Of a stretch of DNA of 64,000 bases, positions 33,881-44,488 are shown one piece after another (positions within the stretch are counted from its first letter, which is position 1; every line of letters begins with the position of its first letter). The notes beneath the pieces are model-generated. The model was not told where the DNA came from. It was given only the letters and a program-made list of their open reading frames with translations, and did not search any database. Source of the DNA: Peromyscus leucopus (taxonomy: Eukaryota; Chordata; Mammalia; Rodentia; Cricetidae); NCBI RefSeq assembly GCF_004664715.2, contig NC_051072.1, forward strand, positions 36,624,142 through 36,688,141, in the 5' to 3' direction. Both the position numbers and the translations under genes were made by a program.

Positions 33881-34050
33881 GCCGGGCGGTGGTGGCGCAC
33901 GCCTTTAATCCCAGCACTCGGGAGGCAGAGCCAGGCGGATCTCTGTGAGTTCGAGGCCAGCCTGGGCTACCAGGTGAGTTCCAGGAAAGGTGCAAAGCTA
34001 CACAGAGAAACCCTGTCTCGAAAAACCAAAAAAAAAAAAAAAAAAAAAAA
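33881..34050 (+). mobile_element. young full-length B1 SINE with target duplication
   Basis: From GCCGGGCGGTGGTGGCGCAC to ...CCCTGTCTCGAAAAACC and an A-tail of about 25. It is flanked by a perfect 14-bp duplication, AAAACTTAGAAGAA, at 33867-33880 and 34051-34064. Near-consensus body and intact duplication imply recent insertion. Confidence 0.99.
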
Positions 34051-34261
34051 AAAACTTAGAAGAAACTTAGAGCTTTCAACAGGTAGAATTAGATACAGAA
34101 ATAAAACACTAATATGTGTATGCATATACCTGTATCTTCATACATATAGACACATGTACTAACACACATATTGCTCATGCACTGATTTAGATATTGGTAA
34201 AGGTCACATAACATTGTAAACATACTAATAACCAGTAAGCTATGGTTTTTATTCATTTGTT

Positions 34262-34419
34262 TGTTTGATTGATTTTTTGTTTGAGACAGGGTCTCTTTTT
34301 GTAGTCCTGATTGGCCTAGAACTCACTATGTAGACCAGGCTGTCCTTTAACTTACAGAGATCCATATGCATCAACCTCCTGAGTGCTGGGGTTAAAGGCG
34401 TGTGTGATGATGCCTGAGC
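34262..34419 (-). mobile_element. B1 SINE, diverged
   Basis: TTTGAGACAGGGTCTCTTTT, GGCCTAGAACTCACTATGTA GACCAGGCTG and CCTGAGTGCTGGGGTTAAAG GCGTGTG in order, reverse orientation. Confidence 0.93.
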
Positions 34420-35078
34420 TGTGCACTTTAAAATGATTTATGTGGTTTGAAGTTAGCTTTAGAGGAAAAAAAAAATGACAAAGAAATCCATGACCAGTGA
34501 GAGCCTGGGGAAACGGAAGTCAGGAGGTGGAGTTAGGAGAACGCTGTTGATCTGAGGATGACCCAGGGCTGAACGAAGCTCTCTGGCACCACCGGCCTGC
34601 TGCTGGCTCCTCAGAAGGCCATGGAAAGGCTGATTCTGGGGTCTCTGAAAGCTGGAGTCAGCTCCAGAATGCTGGGATCACACTCACAGGAAGTGCACCA
34701 CACAGGAAGTTGGGTCCCCTTCCTTCCTGCCACCTGCCTTCACACACGAAGACTCCTGTTGATAGGGGTCTCATGGGAAGCCCAGGGCAGCCCTTGTGTG
34801 GCCCAGCATGCTAATAGGCAAAGGCCAGAAAGTTAGATTTGGAGTTGAGCAGCCGCGAATGAACCATCAGCGCACAGGGAAGGTGTGGGTTCTCCTAAGA
34901 CTGTTTTATTATATCCCAAGCTAAATGTTCCTAATGTGGGAGAATTTGTACAAGTAACTTTACAAACCAGAAACAAAAATCTCACTATCCCTTTATGCAT
35001 GCTAAAGGCATAAAAAATGTCTTCACCTTACACTGCTTCCCTTGGCGATTGGTATAGTGGCAGGAATTCTGCTGTCCA

Positions 35079-35081
<3 letters not shown>
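34420..35081. other. unique non-coding stretch
   Basis: No repeat family or coding signal recognised. Confidence 0.35.
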
Positions 35082-35121
<40 letters not shown>

Positions 35122-35337
35122 CCCACCTTGCCCTTCACTCAGAACAGTGCCTTCACTCAGAACAGTGTCTCAACTGGAGGCTGCTCTCTCCTCTTCTGGG
35201 GCTAAGTTCTATTCTTCAATCATAAAATCTTTTCCGCCATCAGCCTGTTTCCACTGCTCATATGACAAAAGCCCTAGGCTGCACCCGAAGGCTGACTGCG
35301 TTGAGTTATTGGCTAGCTTTCCATATGTATAAATTGA

Positions 35338-35376
<39 letters not shown>
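35082..35376. repeat. two (GT)n arrays and an 18-bp duplication
   Basis: (GT)n at 35082-35120 and 35339-35376. Between them CTTCACTCAGAACAGTG is directly duplicated (about 35134-35169). Confidence 0.9.
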
Positions 35377-35377
<1 letters not shown>

Positions 35378-35447
35378 CTGCCTGAAAGAGTGCCAAGGCA
35401 TCACCATTCCACTCAATTTGAATGAGTTTAACTTTTTCTTTTTCAAC

Positions 35448-35552
35448 TTTTGGAGACAGAGTCTATTTAGCCCAGGCTGGTCTTGAACCACGGTATCCTC
35501 CTGCCTCAGCCTCGAAAGTACTGCGGTTTACAGAGTCTGTCGCCAGGCCTGG
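35448..35552 (-). mobile_element. old monomeric B1 (proto-B1 type)
   Basis: GGAGACAGAGTCTATTTAGC CCAGGCTGGTCTTGAACC, CCTCCTGCCTCAGCCTCG and GTACTGCGGTTTACAG. It lacks the 29-bp duplication region of modern B1. Confidence 0.75.
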
Positions 35553-36290
35553 GTGAACATTCCAAATGTGAGTCATATGGTACCTATCTTTCTGTGTCCG
35601 GTTTATTTCACTTAGCTCAAGGATCTCTGTTTTCACCTACGTTGTTGTAAATGACAAGATTTCCTTATCTGTACGGCTGAATTGCTTTTCATAGTGCGTA
35701 TTTATTCTGCTTTCTCGGCTATTATGAGCAGTGCTGTAGTGAACAACCGTGTGAAGTTGCTTCTTTGAGGCACTGGTTTCATTTCCTTTGATTATCGATG
35801 TAGCAGTAGGGGTCGCAGGACCAGTTTGTAGTTCTCTTTCCAACTTTCTGATGGGCCCACCACACTGCTCTGCGCAATATCTTATTGACATTTCTACCCA
35901 CACTATACACAAGTACTCTTTTCTTCCACACCTTTGCGGTACCGGTTTGTTATCGTTATCTTTTTGATAAGGACTGTTTTTACTGGGTGAAGTGGTATCT
36001 CTGGTTGGTTTGATAGGTCCCTCCCGAGAAGTGATATTGAATGTTCCCCACCTATCTGTTCATAATTTGTGTACTTTTTTTTTTTTTTGAGAAATGCCTA
36101 CCTACACGAATCAGCCCTTACCCTCATTTTTCTTATGTGCGTGTGTTTTGAAAGTTCCTTACATATTCTGCACACTAGCCTCTTGACAGAAGTACAGCTT
36201 ACAAATATTTTGCCCCTCTTGTTTTTTAAATCTCTGCAATATTAGCGATGGCTTAATGTTTAGGGCTATTTTGGTACCTTCATGTTTTCC
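35553..36290 (-). mobile_element. ancient L1 3' end (L1M type)
   Basis: The reverse complement gives GCTAAGTGAAATAAACCGGA CACAGAAAGATAGGTACC, the conserved 3' UTR word of old mammalian L1, followed by the usual ACAACGTAGGTGAAAAC-type and GAACAGATAGGTGGGGAAC-type segments. Read on the plus strand it ends with GTTCCTTACATATTCTGCAC ACTAGCC. Pre-dates rodents; a proto-B1 abuts it. Confidence 0.75.
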
Positions 36291-36528
36291 GCCTGGGGCC
36301 GTTCTCTCTCTTTATCGGCATTCGCTATCATTTCCATCCCTTCATATTTTACTTTATATGATTATTTTCTCTCTGAGATACTCAAACCGAAAAGTAACCA
36401 CTTTATATATTTTTATATATCCAGGAGAACAAGCAGGTACCACATGAATGCGTGGCCTAAGTGTGAGACCCTGGGAACCAAGGCGGCTGTAGAAAACTGA
36501 ATCCACACCCTGTATCGAAAGTCAGATT

Positions 36529-36763
36529 TGGGGCTGGTGAACACAGCTTGGTTGGCGAGGCGCTTGCTACAGAAGCGTGTGGAAGCTTGGTGGTGGAGCA
36601 TGCCTTTAATCCCAACCCACGGGAGGCAGTAAGTTGAAGGCCAGCCTGGTCTACAGAGCGAGTTCCAGTACAGCCAGGGCTACACAGAGAAACCCTGTTT
36701 CAAAAAACCTAAAGGGGGGGGGAGGGCAACATGTGGACCTGAATTTGATCCCTAGCACCACGT

Positions 36764-36806
<43 letters not shown>

Positions 36807-37003
36807 ACGCACACGCACACGCACGTGCATGCACACGCGCACACATCAAACCAAAACAACCGCTGGATTTGGTGGCTCAGGCTTGTAACTAGCACCCGGA
36901 GGTGGAGACAGATGATCCCCGGGGCTTCCTGGCCAGCCAGCCCAGCCTACTTTGTGAGCTTCAGGTCGCAGGGAGAGATCCTGTCTCCAGAGGATTCATC
37001 TGT
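36529..37003 (+). mobile_element. B4 SINE interrupted by a B1
   Basis: The B4 head (36529-36583, GGGGCTGGTGAACACAGCTT) is cut by a B1, then resumes at about 36728 with CATGTGGACCTGAATTTGAT CC, a CA/GCACAC expansion (36766-36843), and the B1-like half (36858-37003, GGATTTGGTGGCTCAGGC ... GAGATCCTGTCTCC). GTGTGGA and ATGTGGA flank the B1 as an imperfect target duplication. Confidence 0.8.
36584..36722 (+). mobile_element. B1 SINE nested in B4, G-run tail
   Basis: AGCTTGGTGGTGGAGCATGC CTTTAATCCC through CACAGAGAAACCCTGTTTC, with the tail AAAAAACCTAAAG then nine Gs. Inserted in the B4 described above. Confidence 0.93.
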
Positions 37004-37658
37004 TACCATCTTCTGCTGCTTCTGCATCTAATCTTATCCCCGCACCCCCCCACCCCAGTTCCTGTGTTGGCTCCTGATCTGAATTTGGGAAATTATCCTC
37101 GTGTTCTGCGCCTTTGGTCAGAAACCCCTCTTTCCGCCCCTCCTTCCTCCTTCGGTACCTGAATCCCTTTCTGAATTTGTGAACTTTTGGAAAGAATTCC
37201 TTGCTACACCGGTGGTTAAAATTCATTCACTATTTGCTTGTGAATTACCACCGGGAACCCATATGGACCAGCGTATTCCAGACATTGAAGAGACAACAGA
37301 GAATAAAGATGAGTATTCCGGCCTCGGCGTGAGGCACCTTCTGCTGATGGGGAGGAAAGACAATAAGGTAGACAGGGACGTACAATGTACCAGCGGGCAA
37401 ATGTGGAGAGTGACAGGGCTTGGCTGGAGGAGCAGAGCAGCTGTGAGGGTGAGTTCTGAGTGAAACTGGCGGGGCTGATGTACCCAGTGATTTGATCTAA
37501 TGCTAACCCGGATGTTGCTGTAAAGGGATTAGTGGATGTGATGAACATCACAATTAGTAGACTTTAAATAAAACAGACTTCTCTCCACAGTGTGGTCAGC
37601 TCATCTACTGAACAAGCAAACACTGATGTTCCCTGAGAAGGACAAATTCTACACAGGA

Positions 37659-37659
<1 letters not shown>
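37004..37659. other. unique non-coding stretch
   Basis: Frames of 111-120 codons overlap on both strands at 37101-37551 with no domain. Nothing else recognised. Confidence 0.35.
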
Positions 37660-37694
<35 letters not shown>

Positions 37695-37862
37695 GCACGC
37701 ACGCACGCACGCACACACACATATGCACACACAAATAAATGCACACACATATGCACATATTCCTCCCCTACATGCACACACATATGCACACACTCCTCTC
37801 CCACATGCATACACTCCCTCCCACACACATGCATATACACACATTCAATATACATACACACA
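37660..37862. repeat. CA/GCAC microsatellite and degenerate minisatellite
   Basis: (CA)15 then (GCAC)6, followed by an irregular array of CACACATATGCACA and CTCCTCTCCCACATG units to 37862. His/Thr-rich frames are artefacts. Confidence 0.95.
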
Positions 37863-38018
37863 GATGCCCATCACACATTGCCACTTATATTTCTCTGGAG
37901 AACTCTGCCAGTAACAATTTTGGATTCAGAGTCTTTTTGTAGATCTGTTTGCTAATTTCAAGTCTGCTCAAATGTCTCAGAGAATGCTGCTCCGATCACT
38001 CCATCAAAAAGGAATGCA

Positions 38019-38240
38019 GGGGCTGTGGCTGCGGCTCAGATGGCAGAGTTTCTGCCTAGCATGCATGAGGCCCTGGATTCAACTTCCTGTGGGTGGGTCA
38101 AGGAAGGACTGTCTGTGATCCCAGCACTCAGGAGGTGGAGGCAGGAAGAACGGAAGTTCAAGGTCATCCTTGGCTACATAATAAGTTTGAGGCCAGGCAT
38201 GTGATCATTGCACAAAACAAACAAACAAACAAATAAACAA
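38019..38240 (+). mobile_element. ID_B1 (B4-type) fused SINE
   Basis: An ID-like head (GGGCTGTGGCTGCGGCTCAG; GCCTAGCATGCATGAGGCCC TGGATTC) is followed by a B1-like half (GTGATCCCAGCACTCAGGAG GTGGAGGC; CAAGGTCATCCTTGGCTACA) and a (CAAA)n tail. It is full length. Confidence 0.85.
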
Positions 38241-38672
38241 AATTAAGAAAATAAAGTTATGAAAATTAATCAGCCTCCATTCGGTATTTGGAATCCCCTC
38301 ATCCTGCTCCAGCTTTCCTGACAGCCATGTCGCGTTTCACACACTGTGATTATTTGTTTTGTTTATTTTCTTTCTCCTCAAGTACGCACACTTCACGATG
38401 GCAGGCGTTTCAGGACAAGTTCCCGGGGAACAGCTCTCGGAGTTGGAGATTTGTTCACAGAAGGCTTACTTGGAGCAGGGCTGTTCCCGGGGACTGGAGC
38501 CAAAAAAGTCAGGGCGGAGGAGCTGGTAGCGATGGGAGGTGGACTGTGATGTAACTGTGACAGGGACCTAGATGCCTAAGAGCCTAAAAGTTTAGACACT
38601 GCTTCAGGGGACAGTGTCTAATTCAGCAAGACAAAGAGGCCCGGGCCTACAGAGGTACAGACCTCTACATCA
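38241..38672. other. unique non-coding stretch
   Basis: CpG-moderate single-copy sequence around 38390-38530; no gene recognised. Confidence 0.35.
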
Positions 38673-38872
38673 ACCAGGCCTTGGAGGCTGGCTGTCCCAA
38701 GAAGAGACATTTCCCCAAGGGACAGAGTTCTCTTTGGCTACCAGGCCTTGGAGGCTGGCTGTCCCAAGAAGAGACATTTCCCCAAGGGACAGAGTTCTCT
38801 TTGGCTACCAGGCCTTGGAGGCTGGCTGTCCCAAGAAGAGACATTTCCCCAAGGGACAGAGTTCTCTTTGGC
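38673..38872. repeat. 67-bp minisatellite, three identical copies
   Basis: Copies at 38673-38739, 38740-38806 and 38807-38872 start ACCAGGCCTTGGAGGCTGGC and appear identical except the last base. 67 is not a multiple of three, so the open frame 38614-39021 reads the unit in all three phases. This is evidence against coding constraint. Confidence 0.97.
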
Positions 38873-39957
38873 CAAGGACAACTCCTAGGGAGAACTCAGT
38901 TGTGAGTCACCAGCCAACAGCATTCCTGTCAGCTGGGGACAGAGTAGCTTGGCCTGGAGCCGGGATGAGGGTAGTGTCCCGAACTATCAGCCAGTTTTTT
39001 CAACTATTGCTGGGCTCTTAACTCTATAACAGGGCCGAAGATCGTTGAGTAAATGGGTGAATGAACAAATGAATGAATGGATTCTTTTCAGAATGGTTGG
39101 TAAGCACAAACAGGATGTAGCAACCGTTTTTGAGCGTGGAATTAGAAAACAGGCTAATGTGACCCACAAAACAAAGCTTGAAGGCAGTTCTGTAAAGCCC
39201 GGAACTTAATATAGGGTAGAGTAGCAGCTTGGGAACAAGGTTGGATGCGGCACAGGATATGCTTATCACCGGGCATCACTGGGAGCTTTGAAGTCTCCCA
39301 CGCAGATGCTGAGCACTTGTGGGACCATGGTGCATTTTCTGGGGCCAGAGCCAGGCCCAGGGTTAAAGAAAGCATCCTGCTAGTGCAAGAGACAACTGAC
39401 TCCCGTGACAGAACCTTTAACCAGCCTTTTCTTTTATCTGTTGACTCAACACAGGCCAGGGAATTCTTTGAAAGACAGCAGGGCTGTAAATCAGCAAGCT
39501 CTGTGAAGATGCATTCCAGGGTCCCGGAGGAAAAAGGCTGCACACAAAAGCCCCTCTTCTAAGTCTTCAGGAATGCTGCCAGTGGCCTTGGAGGTCTTGG
39601 GGTTAGACTGTGGGGCTGGGAATGGAAAGTCTCCGGATGAGGGGCACATCGGAGGAGCAGCAGCGGGGGGCATCCATGCATGCTTCTAAGAACGATGATG
39701 AGCTTCGGCAAGCAGGGGTGCCTGGTGGATGCTAAGCACCCAGTGAACGTGCTGAGTGACGGACCATGTCTCTTGGCTCAGGCTCTTACTCCCTGGCTGT
39801 GTGACTTCAAAGGGTGTCCGTTTTTCCTGGGCCTTGCCCATGCTCTCTGTAAGAAGTTGGGTTTGATCGCACCTGGCCGCTGGGAGTGAGTGACCCTTGA
39901 AACCTTTGAATTTAAAAGCATTCAAACAGGTATCTAGATCTGGAAATGGAGGGACCA
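38873..39957. other. unique non-coding stretch
   Basis: 1.1 kb with no recognised SINE. Small GAAT/GAAC-type slips occur near 39050-39085. Domain-free frames on both strands. Confidence 0.4.
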
Positions 39958-40051
39958 TCCAGGAAGAAGGAGGTGAGGGGGGAGGGAGGGGAAGGAGGGG
40001 AGGGAGGAGAGGGACAGGAGGACAAAAGAGGGCAGAAAGGAAGGGAAAGTA
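39958..40051 (+). repeat. purine-rich G-run tract
   Basis: Almost pure purine on the plus strand with at least six runs of three or more G within 39970-40006, fitting the intramolecular G-quadruplex pattern. Confidence 0.8.
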
Positions 40052-41645
40052 GCAAACCCAAGGCAGGACACAGGCATGTCTGCAAATGCCTCAGGGCACC
40101 TATTAATTTGCACAATTAATATATTTAATCATAAGGCATTAGCAGAGGCTCCGAAGCTATGGAAAGAGCAATATAAAAGCCCTGCATGGCAGAAAGAACT
40201 GTCCTGTTCCCTGGCTAATGCAGGTACTGGTGCTGGGCGGGGCCTGCTAAGGCAGGTAAGTGACTCCTGCCTGTCTGCCCAACCCTGTGGGGGTATTTTC
40301 AGGGAGTATTGGGACACTTTTGTGCCCATGGATCTTCAGGATGTGCATCTTCCAGAGCTTTCCAAAACACACAGCTCTCTCAATGGGGCAGGCTGAGAGA
40401 GAAGAGGAGAAGGTAACAGCTTATGTTCCTCGGCCCAGTGGGGGGGGGGGTGCAGAGTGTCCCCTGAGGCCTCCAGACAGCAGAATAAAAGTGGGATTCA
40501 GTCAGCACTCCCTCACCCCATTGGTCCCTTTTTTTCTTCTTTTCCCTCTTCCCTTCTGTGCATGCCAGCCTAGCTAGCCAGGAGAGAAGGCAAGCCAAGT
40601 CTGGAGCCCAGTGGCCTGACACCCGTATAGACCAGGGTCCCGGGCAGACTCGTGGGTTGTATCCTCACACCTCCTTGTCCCAGAGCGATGGCAGTTTGCC
40701 ACTGACCAGGATCACCGTGGACAAACACTATTTGTTCAACAAGGATGCCAAGAATTTTCAATCCCTGGCTCGTCGGGGAGAAGAATTTGGAAAAATGGGG
40801 AAGGGGTGGTGGTGGTGGTGGTGAATGGGGGAGTGAATGGGACAAAAGCTGAGAGGAAGCAAGGATGCCACTGTGGGGGTTTGCTATTGTGGGGTGCAGA
40901 GGGAGGGGAGAGGAGGTGGTCTTTTTCCTTGTAGGGGTTCACACGAGGACCCCGAGGATCCCAGTTCTCCCTTTGTATACATGAAAACGAGTAGGCTACA
41001 GAAACTGAGGGGGATCCTTCTTTGACTTTTGTGGAATTTTATTTTAAACTGAACCGGGGATTCCAAGCTCTCATATGGACTTTGGATCTCTGCAGAGTGG
41101 TCATCTCAGGAAATGAGGTCCCCCAAATCTGTCATTGCTAGGGACTATCATGTAGGAAGTATATATAAAATCTGTGTCATCATTAGGCATGGTAACACCA
41201 TGCCCGAATTGTGGGTTAAATTTGGGTCCTTGTCTTTGGTTCAGTTGGAATTTAGCCTCATGTGACAACCAGGAACAAGAACTGGAGCTCTGTTTTCTCC
41301 AGACATTCTCTTTTGTTCCACGTCTCCACACATGGGCTCCAGCAGCCTGGCCAGAAGTTCACAGAAGCATTTCTTTTTTGGCCTGCTGGGGCTTTCCCTC
41401 CCTGTGAGCCAAATCTGACCAGGGAGAGCCTGAGTCATCCTGGGAATCGGGAGGTAGGTCATGGTTAGTGTCGTGACAGTTCATTTGCCGTTTGCTGTCC
41501 TTGAACACATTTATGCTCTCTTTCTCTCCTAGCCCTCTTTCCCCGACCACTGGACCTTTAGTGCTTCTGTCTTCTCCATGGTAACAGTGGCCTCTGTCTC
41601 CCCTCCCACCTTTCTTCCTTCCCAGGGCTCTTGCTGCCTCTTCTT
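40052..41645. other. repeat-poor stretch
   Basis: 1.6 kb without SINEs. (GGT)6 lies at 40805-40823 and G10 near 40441. An AT-rich patch with ATTAATTTGCACAATTAATA lies at about 40101-40120. Many 60-106 codon frames overlap on both strands and none has a domain. Confidence 0.4.
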
Positions 41646-41702
41646 CCCCCCCCCCCCAGAGAGGGTTTCTCTGTGTAGCTTTGCGCCTTTCCTGGAACTC
41701 AC
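41646..41702 (-). mobile_element. truncated B1 with C12 in place of its T-run
   Basis: C12 at 41646-41657 is followed by AGAGAGGGTTTCTCTGTGTA GCTTTGCGCCTTTCCTGGAA CTCAC, the 3' third of B1 in reverse. The usual T-rich end is a C-run. Confidence 0.9.
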
Positions 41703-41929
41703 ACTGTTCTAAGTCTTTCATTTAAGTTACGCTAAGATGGTTTCCTCCCCTTTTGGTACCAGCTCGTGCTGCAGTGGCCAGAGAGTCAGCCAGGCGAGTG
41801 GACAGGGCCATAGTCCTGAATGAAAGGGAGCCGACCGAAGCCTGTACCACTAATTAGTGGTAATGACCCACCCAAGAGGTAGCAAATTCACATGCAGCAT
41901 GTGTTTAGTCTTCAAGCCTTCTTCTAACC
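41703..41929. other. unique non-coding stretch
   Basis: Nothing recognised. Confidence 0.3.
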
Positions 41930-42055
41930 CATTTCTCCCATGGAATGGATGAGTTCATTGAAACTCAGAGAGGACAAGAGCCTACATTTGAGGTCTAGTA
42001 GGCACCCGGCAGCACTGTGTCCCAGGTCTCTCTGACTCTAGACCCCAGTGTCCTC
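41930..42055 (+). mobile_element. MIR SINE
   Basis: CATTTCTCCCATGGAATGGA TGAG, GAAACTCAGAGAGGACAAGA, CAGCACTGTGTCCCAGGTCT CTCTGACTC follow the left and central MIR in order. Confidence 0.6.
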
Positions 42056-42802
42056 TGTCCTCTGCCCACTGAGGACTCTACTGCCATCTCCACTCCCATC
42101 CCTGGCTAAGCCAGCTCTACCTTTGTTCTCAGGAAAACCTAAGGTGTTGGGATCAAAGTCAATCATAACAGTCCATACATTTTGGTTGAAGAAACGTAAT
42201 TAAAGTGTCAGGATAATTTGTACGGTGGTAGCGAGACTCAGGTGCTGATAATGTGAGTTGAGTTTGAAAGATGCTACGAGGCTGTGTGCGTTATGCTCGG
42301 CTTGGGTTGGGGGAGCCCTGTGCACACAAGGGAACCATTTAAGACTGCTGGTCCTGAATTTTCTGTGAACAGAGAGACTCTGATGTAGGAGAGTTCCTGT
42401 TTTTTAGGATCAGGAAAATATTAAACTTCTTTAGCTGGTATTTTTTTTTCCTAAATAAAGAAATCCTGCACATAATTAATTACTTTAAAAATATATTGAA
42501 TTGGGTGTCTTTAAACAGAAACACATAAAACAAGAGCAATAGTGACTGGTTGATGACCATTAGGCTTGTTGGAACTTGGCCCTCCCTTCCCCTGGGAGCC
42601 ATGGATCACTATTCACTAATTCAGTGTTTACACTGCTGTCCTGAAAACCAAGAACCCCCATATACTTCCTTCTTAGCTGTCTGGCAGGGTCTCTCCAATT
42701 AAGCAGCACTCTTTGTGGGAATAAGCATTGGCTCAACTTTCCTCATCTCTAGATCTGTGCCATCCCTAGCATATGGCAGGTACAAGAAAATATGTGTTTT
42801 CT
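42056..42802. other. unique AT-rich stretch
   Basis: No repeat family recognised. Includes AATTAATTACTTT near 42475. Confidence 0.35.
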
Positions 42803-43030
42803 TATGTATTCATTTGTTTGTTTGTTTATATGTGTATAGGCATTTTGCCAGTATGTATGTCTGTATACCACCTACATGCGTGGTACCTGTGGAGGCTAGG
42901 AGAGGGCCATTAGATGCCCTGGAACTGGAGTTAGAGAAGTTTGTGACCCACAAAGTAGATTCTGGGACTTGAACCTGGGTCCTCTGAAAGAGCAGCCAGT
43001 GCTCTCAACCTTTGAGCCACTTCCCCACAT
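42803..43030 (-). mobile_element. B3/B2-type SINE
   Basis: GTGGAGGCTAGGAGAGGGCC, CCCTGGAACTGGAGTTAGAG, GGGACTTGAACCTGGGTCCT CTG and CAGCCAGTGCTCTCAACC in order, with a (TTTG)n tail side on the left. Confidence 0.9.
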
Positions 43031-43297
43031 TTTCTTAAATGAATGATGAATAAATGGAGTTAGGAAGGGAACTGTGGAAGCGCGGGCTCATGGGAGTCAG
43101 GTAAGTTTGGTGTGAGTGGTCATCCACACAGACAAAAGCCGAGGGTAACTGGGGCTCTGGAGTCATGATATGTGGGAGTGGGACACCCAGGGGTCACCTG
43201 TGGTGAAAGAAAGATGTGGAAGCCTGGTTTCGGGGAGGGTGACAAAGAATGGTGCATGAGGTTGCATTTTTGAAAGGTTTGGTGAGGAAAGGACAAA
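43031..43297. other. unique non-coding stretch
   Basis: Nothing recognised. Confidence 0.3.
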
Positions 43298-43312
43298 AAG
43301 GATTTATAGGAA

Positions 43313-43462
43313 GCTGGGTGGTGGTGGCACACGCCTTTAATCCCAGCACTCGGGAGGCAGAGGCAGTCGGATCTCTGTGAGTTCAAGGCCAGCCTGGTCT
43401 ACAAAGCAAGTTCCAGGAAAGGTGCAAAACTACACAAAGAAACCCTGTCTTGGGGGGTGGGG
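43313..43462 (+). mobile_element. B1 SINE with G-rich tail and target duplication
   Basis: GCTGGGTGGTGGTGGCACAC GCC through AACTACACAAAGAAACCCTG TCTT, then GGGGGGTGGGG where an A-tail is expected. It is flanked by AAGGATTTATAGGA at 43298-43311 and 43463-43476, a perfect 14-bp duplication. Confidence 0.97.
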
Positions 43463-43599
43463 AAGGATTTATAGGAGCTGAGGAACCTTTGACCAAAGGC
43501 AGATGTTTCAGGCCAGAGGAGGCTGCAGGAATTCACAGCCCAGTAGGTAGCTTGAGAGAAAAGCCTCTAGTATAGCAAAGGGAGGTGGAAAGAGAGGGG

Positions 43600-43970
43600 T
43601 GTGCTGTGGACATCACTTTGTATGCTGTGAATATGTTGCTCCGATTGGTTAATAAATAAAGTGCTGATTGGCCAGTAGCCAGGCAGGAAGTATAGATGGG
43701 AAAAAGAGGAGAATTCTGGGAACAGGAACACTGACTCAGGAGTTGCCAGCCAGACACAGAGGAAGCAAGATGTAAAAGATATCAGAAAGCCACGAGCCAT
43801 GTGGCAAGGTATAGATTTATAGAAATGGGTTAATTTAAGATGTAAGATCTAGCTAGAAAGAAGCCTGAGCCATTAGGCCATACAGTTTTAATTAATACAA
43901 GCCTCTGTGTGTTTATTTGGGTCTGAGTGGCTGCAGGCCAGGGCAGGACTAGAGAAAACTCCCAGCTACA
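43600..43970 (+). mobile_element. solo LTR, cricetid ERV type
   Basis: TGTGCTGTGGACATCAC ... GATTGGTTAATAAATAAAG ... GGCCAGTAGCCAGGCAGGAA GTATAGATGGG ... GAAATGGGTTAATTTAAGAT ... GTGTGTTTATTTGGGTCTGA GTGGCTG ... CAGCTACA. TG...CA ends fit an LTR. The 6-bp flanks (GAGGGG / GGGATG) match poorly. Word order is that of a class II-type LTR frequent in muroid genomes. Confidence 0.7.
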
Positions 43971-44141
43971 GGGATGGGAGTCAAGGCAGAAACTAACTCT
44001 GGTCAAGGGGAGGGCCACCTCAGCCTTGCAGATGTGTAAAGGCAAAAATGAGGAGCGACGATGTGAATATATTTATGATGAGGGTGGCAGGAAGTTGGAG
44101 TCCTTCCAGAATGACTGGATTTTCCTTATGCATTAGGAGGC

Positions 44142-44483
44142 TGTGGTGGTTTGAATGAGAATGTCCCCCATAGGCGCGGGTGTTTGAAGACGTGTTCCCA
44201 GTTGGAGGGGCTGTTGGGTAAGTTTAGGAGGTGTGGCCTTGCTGGAGGATGTATGTTACTAGGTGTAGGCTTTGAGTTTTCAAAGCTACACACCATTCCC
44301 AGGGCTCAGCTCTCTGCTTGTGGTTCAAGGTATGAGCTCTCAGCTACTGCTACAGCCCCCATGCTTCAACTCTGCTATCATGGACTCTAGCCCTCTGGAA
44401 CCGTAAGCCCGAATAAACTCATTTTTCTATAAGCAGCCTTGGTCATAGTGTTTTACCACAGCATGAGAAAAGTGATTAATACA
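44142..44483 (+). mobile_element. MaLR-type solo LTR with 5-bp duplication
   Basis: Starts TGTGGTGGTTTGAATGAGAA TGTCCCCC, ends GTGATTAATACA, and is flanked by GAGGC at 44137-44141 and 44484-44488. Includes GTGTGGCCTTGCTGGAGG and CAGCTACTGCTACAGC. Same family as 26729-27094. Confidence 0.75.
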
Positions 44484-44488
44484 GAGGC

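Noticed and set aside
38614..39021. 135-codon frame reading through the 67-bp minisatellite
   Set aside because: The unit length is not a multiple of three, so the peptide repeat differs in each copy; no evidence of coding constraint.
43600..43970. 6-bp target duplication for the solo LTR
   Set aside because: The flanks GAGGGG and GGGATG share only GGG, so no duplication can be claimed although the LTR ends look right.
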